64,000 nucleotides of DNA from Anthostomella pinea (Eukaryota; Ascomycota; Sordariomycetes; Xylariales; Xylariaceae). The position numbers and the translations under genes were made by a program. Of the stretch, positions 60,170 through 64,000 are shown piece by piece. The stretch lies in assembly GCA_963556695.1 (NCBI GenBank), contig CAUWAG010000003.1, positions 5,146,001 to 5,210,000 of the forward strand, given 5' to 3'. Within the stretch, counting starts at the first letter, position 1. Every line of letters starts with the position of its first letter. The notes under the pieces were generated by a model, which saw only the letters and a program-made list of their open reading frames with translations, was not told the DNA's origin and did not search any database.

Positions 60170-63100
60170 ATGGGCATCGTGAGCAGCCGGCCGGACGATG
60201 GCGCTGCCATCTATTTGAGAGACCAGAGTCGACGTGAGTCGCCTCCTCGCCTCCTGATGACCCCTGGAATGCGCCGACATGTGCGCATGACCTGCCAAGC
60301 CAAAGCTGACTGGATTCAGTGTCCATCTCGTCTCTGGTGATCAGTTGCCCTCGTAAACGCACATCCGTCACCCTCGTCCCCAACTCGTTCCCCGCGACGC
60401 GAATCACAGCAACACGGGCCTTGGGCGACACCAGCCCGGTTGAGTTTGTTCAAGTAGGTGCTAAAGAAGCCGGGACACTTCGCCTCGCACATCGTGTGTG
60501 TTCTAACGCGCTATTCCCAGGACACCGAGCCTTCGTCTATCCCAAACTTCCTCCTGAAACTCAACAATGATGACGAGCTTGTCTTCAACTTTACCTTCAT
60601 CGTTCGCCAGGAAGAAACTGGGCCAAATACCGATACACACATCAATGGACTGACCTATGTCTATGCCTCGACAAACAGAGAGGTTGAGAACCTCGTCACT
60701 CGAGAGTTCCATGCAGATCCAAACCTCCACAAGAACGCAAACGTCGAGTTGGTTGGTGATTACACTACTGGCGGCAGCTCTTCAGTGAGCTTTGAATGGT
60801 CATGGAAGTGGAAACCCCCAAAGACAATAGAGGACAGGGGTGGTGGGTGGAAGAATGTCTGCAGTGTATGAATCCATTCACATCTGACATCTTGCGCTCA
60901 TACTGACACTGCGATAGTTCGTCGAGTACGACCAAAGAGCACATCGATTAGACACGCTAGCCACCTTCTCCTTTTGGGTTGCCAGTGAGTTGCGGTCGAG
61001 CTGCCCGACGGTTCAACATCGCACTAACGTAGTTGTCAGATACCTCTTCTTTCCCCAGTCACCCTAACTCTCCCTCTCCAGTCTTTCAACTAGCTGTCCC
61101 CCCGAAGATTCGTGTGGCATCGGCCCAGTCCGTGGACTCGCGCATTAGTGAACAAGACGAGCCAGGCTCTCCACTGAACCTCCAACATGACTTACAGTCT
61201 ACTTTACCTCGCCTTGTGGAGAACTCAAGGGATCCCGTTAAGCTTGATGTATCTTGTCCTCGCCCAGATGAAGATATATCCATGAACGACGATGGCCCGG
61301 TATTTCGAGCTACCATCAAGGCTCTGGAACAGAAAACCGGCAACATGAGGACACATATGAAAAAGGTGCTGAAAAGGGCTGAACAGGCGCGCGCTGCTCA
61401 AATCGAAGCCAACGAGACCTACATGAGCTTCATGGAAGCCCTACGAGAGGCATCTGCTACCAACGCCAACGCAGTACAGCCTGCTATCGAGCATTATTTC
61501 GACAAGATAGCGAGAGAGATCGTGGCCTATGAGAGGCAGAATACAGCTAATCTGCAGAAGATCATTATCGACCCTATCAGCAAGTTGTATACCTACGACA
61601 TCAAGCAGGCGGAGTCCAAGAAGCGCGATTTCGAAGAGGAGAGCAAGGACTACTACGCCTATGTATCTCGGTATCTTGGCCAACGACAAGACTCGGTGAA
61701 GCATAAGAAGCTTGTCGAGAGTGACACCAAATACCAGACAAAGAGGAAAAACTTCGAGCTCAAACGATTCGACTATTCCTCCTTCATGCAAGATCTGCAC
61801 GGTGGTCGCAAGGAGCAGGAGGTCCTGTCTCACTTGACCAAGTACGCCGACACTCAGGCGCGAAGCTTTCTGTCAACCGCCAAGAAGATCGATGTTCTGC
61901 TACCTCAGCTAGAGGCCCTAACCAGTGAGGTTCAAGAGGCCAACAAAGAGTTCCAGTACCAAAGACGGGAACGAGAGGAGAAGAGACGCGTGTTGGAGAA
62001 GAGCAATCTCCAGTATAACGAGCCGGAGACGGTGTCTTCCACGGCGAGCGCTGCCATAACCAGCAATAGTAATGGTGTACAATACACGTCCGATTCCGAA
62101 CAACTCGGCCGAGCCGACAGCACTGGCTCTCAGCTGAAGGCGATTCCCACGGGCAACTCTGCATCGGTAGCTTTGATAGGAGGGGATCTCTCAAGATCCC
62201 CAGGCAGCCTTGGGCATGCTGCCCTTAGTAGCCCTGCGCAGAACTCCAAGTTCAAGGGCATACGCGATCTGGAAGAAAGAGACCTTGCGCAACTCGCTAT
62301 CGCCGAGAAAAATTCGACCCACCGAAAAGAAGGACTTCTCTGGGCTTTGAACCGGCCTGGTACCCATGTGGACCCCTTGAATCTGAACAAACAGGGCTGG
62401 CATAAGTAAGTTTTATTGCTGCGGGAAGGTAGGAGTTGTGATACTAATTGACCGTGGCAGGTTTTGGGTCGTCCTAGACCAGGGCAAGCTATCCGAGTAT
62501 AGTAATTGGAAGCAGAGGCTTGACCTGCATATGGATCCTATTGACCTTCGCATGGCATCTGTACGAGAGGCACGCAATGCTGAGCGGAGATTTTGCTTTG
62601 AGGTTATCACGCCTCATTACAAGAGGGTGTATCAGGCAACTTCTGGCGAGGACATGAACAGCTGGATACTCTCCATCAACAACGCCCTCCAAAGTGCAGT
62701 GGAGGGACATGGATTCAAAGAAAAGCCGACAACGTCCTCTGCCGAGTCCCACAGCCTCCGGCGGGACATTGGGCACATACTGACTGGCAAGAGCTCATCC
62801 TTGAACCACGGCTCTTTTGGAGTTCATGCTTTACCGAGTTCTGCTCTTCCATCTCGCCGAACGACGGTCGGGGCGCGGCCTGGAAACACACGACCACCTA
62901 GCAATAGCTACGACGAAAGCCCAGGCAAACTCCTCCAAACCCTGCGCGACAATGACCAAGGCAACTGTTGGTGTGCGGATTGCGGCGGAGGCTCCAAGGT
63001 GGAATGGGTATCCATCAACTTGGCCATTGTGCTCTGCATCGAATGCAGCGGTATTCACCGCTCACTTGGGACTCATATCAGCAAAGTGCGTTCACTTACG

Positions 63101-63787
63101 CTTGACATCACATCATTCACTCCCGATATTATCGAGCTGTTGCTGCTTGTCGGAAATAGAGTCTCCAACATGATATGGGAAGCAAGACTCGACCCAGGAT
63201 TCAAGCCTAGTCCGCAAGCCACTCGGGAACAACGACTCAGATTCATCACGATGAAATACGTGGACAGAGCCTTTGTTGAGCCGATCTCGGCAACCCTATC
63301 GCGGTATCCGACGCCTGACGAGACGCTGCTTGCCGCTATAAAGCGTAACGAGATTCAACAAGTCATATATGCCCTGGCGCTTCATGCCAATCCCAACGTC
63401 CTCGATAGATCTCGAGGCGCTCACCCCGTCTTCCTAGCGCTCGCGGCAGCCGACCCGGCGTCACCTTCGCCCAGCGCAACCCCGGTTGCAGGCGGTCGGC
63501 CAGATCCTGCAACGCGCGTGGTCCCGTTTCCCGTGGCCGAAATGTTGGTACAGAATGGAGCTGAGATACCAGCAACCATGCCTGCCTTCCCCCTAAGTCA
63601 CAGTGCCCGAATGTACATCGACCAGAAGCGCGGCCGGCATGCTGCCATCGAAGCCTCTGGCACATCGTTGCCAAACAATCTCAGTCCCAGCCCGAGCGAG
63701 CGACTTCAGCGTGATAAGGACGCGCGTTTACAGAAGCGTATCAGTGCCGGCGGACGCTTGGCCAAGTCGCCGATTCCCGAACGATAG
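60170..63787 (+). CDS. BAR-PH-ArfGAP protein (centaurin/ACAP-like GTPase activator)
   Basis: Six exons: 60170-60233, 60320-60453, 60521-60865, 60918-60984, 61040-62405 and 62461-63787, in phase, give 1100 residues. The N-terminal ~200 residues are an uncharacterised beta-rich part. A helical BAR-like region follows (about 300-520; MRTHMKKVLKRAEQARAAQ and a long coiled segment). The PH domain begins at about 655 (GWHKFWVVLDQGKLSEYSNW). The ArfGAP zinc finger has CADC (830-833) and CIEC (851-854), then SGIHRSLGTH with the arginine finger Arg859. It should stimulate GTP hydrolysis on Arf at curved membranes, in endosomal or Golgi traffic. The spacing between cysteine pairs is 17 residues, against the usual 16. 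The Pro/Ser-rich tail ends KSPIPER. Fission yeast Cnt5 and Cnt6 are the kind of relative meant. Confidence 0.93.
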
Positions 63788-63945
63788 AAACGGCGGAAGT
63801 TCAACACTCATCTCTCATCCCCGTCTCCCCCGCCTTCTCAATCACAGTCACAGTCACAGTCACTGGATAATCGGCTCAATCGACGGAGGTCACATAACCC
63901 CTTCTCGAATTCGTCCTCATCCAATTCCGAACGATAGAAACGGCG
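63777..63945 (+). repeat. 19-bp direct repeat spanning the ArfGAP stop codon
   Basis: CCGAACGATAGAAACGGCG occurs at 63777-63795, covering the last codons and the stop of the ArfGAP gene, and again perfectly at 63927-63945 in its 3' flank, exactly 150 bases apart. Confidence 0.9.
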
Positions 63946-64000
63946 ATCGGATCGCTTCTTCTTCCAGATACCCCGCTTGAACTTCTCAACGCCTTGTCTC
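63788..64000. other. 3' flank of the ArfGAP gene
   Basis: 213 bases to the window edge. It contains four copies of TCACAG near 63842-63862 and the second copy of the 19-bp repeat. Probably the 3' untranslated region; no gene seen. Confidence 0.6.

Noticed and set aside
1..64000. Transposons, long terminal repeats, CRISPR or RIP-mutated islands
   Set aside because: No transposase or reverse transcriptase frame, no long terminal repeats, no spacer-repeat array and no AT-rich island were seen by eye.

Overview
The window looks like nuclear DNA of a filamentous ascomycete, probably a Sordariomycete. The genes have short spliceosomal introns (about 54-100 nt, GTRNGT-type donors, CTAAC-like branch points, YAG acceptors). 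They encode typical mould proteins, including a group III (Os-1/NIK1 type) hybrid histidine kinase with tandem HAMP repeats, the condensin kleisin, a Munc13-like MHD/C2 protein and a BAR-PH-ArfGAP protein. Intergenic regions are long and sprinkled with ACCTACC/GGTAGGT microrepeats. I saw no tRNA, rRNA, CRISPR array or intact transposon. Species cannot be assigned.

Layout. 1-244 (-) is the N-terminal coding end of a gene leaving the window, probably an Msn2/Seb1-type C2H2 regulator. It is followed by 12.4 kb without a convincing gene. 12640-13808 (-) is an aldo/keto reductase resembling pyridoxal reductase. 14907-15964 (+) is a DUF202 membrane protein and 16362-18783 (+) a SMUBP2/Hcs1-type helicase. 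21886-23887 (+) is a serine-rich conserved fungal protein with coiled coils. 25203-25919 (-) is a Gly/Ala-rich low-complexity protein. 26650-29618 (-) is a sodium/calcium exchanger family protein, divergent from the condensin kleisin at 30409-33144 (+). 35743-37577 (-) is a SAM plus HMG-box protein that has to be assembled from five or six exons. 40367-41355 (+) is a 90-residue protein with a micro-exon and a 659-nt intron. 43914-48017 (-) is the Os-1/NIK1 kinase, followed by a 5.9-kb gap. 53957-58182 (-) is the Munc13-like protein and 60170-63787 (+) the ArfGAP.

These are mostly unrelated housekeeping and signalling genes, not an operon or a biosynthetic cluster. Two loose themes recur. One is stress and osmotic signalling: the Os-1 kinase, a probable Msn2/Seb1 factor and an ion exchanger. 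The other is vesicle traffic: the Munc13-like and ArfGAP proteins are neighbours, but on opposite strands across a 2-kb promoter region.

Several genes were rebuilt by joining reading frames at splice sites. All joins were checked for phase and each gives one continuous reading frame. The more unusual observations are a probable hidden in-frame 57-nt intron (or 19-residue insertion) before the HMG box, an intron after the phospho-acceptor aspartate of the kinase whose retention would truncate the receiver, a coding-like relic upstream of that kinase, a Gly/Ala protein open on both strands, and very large regulatory-looking gaps. I found no clearly new biological system.
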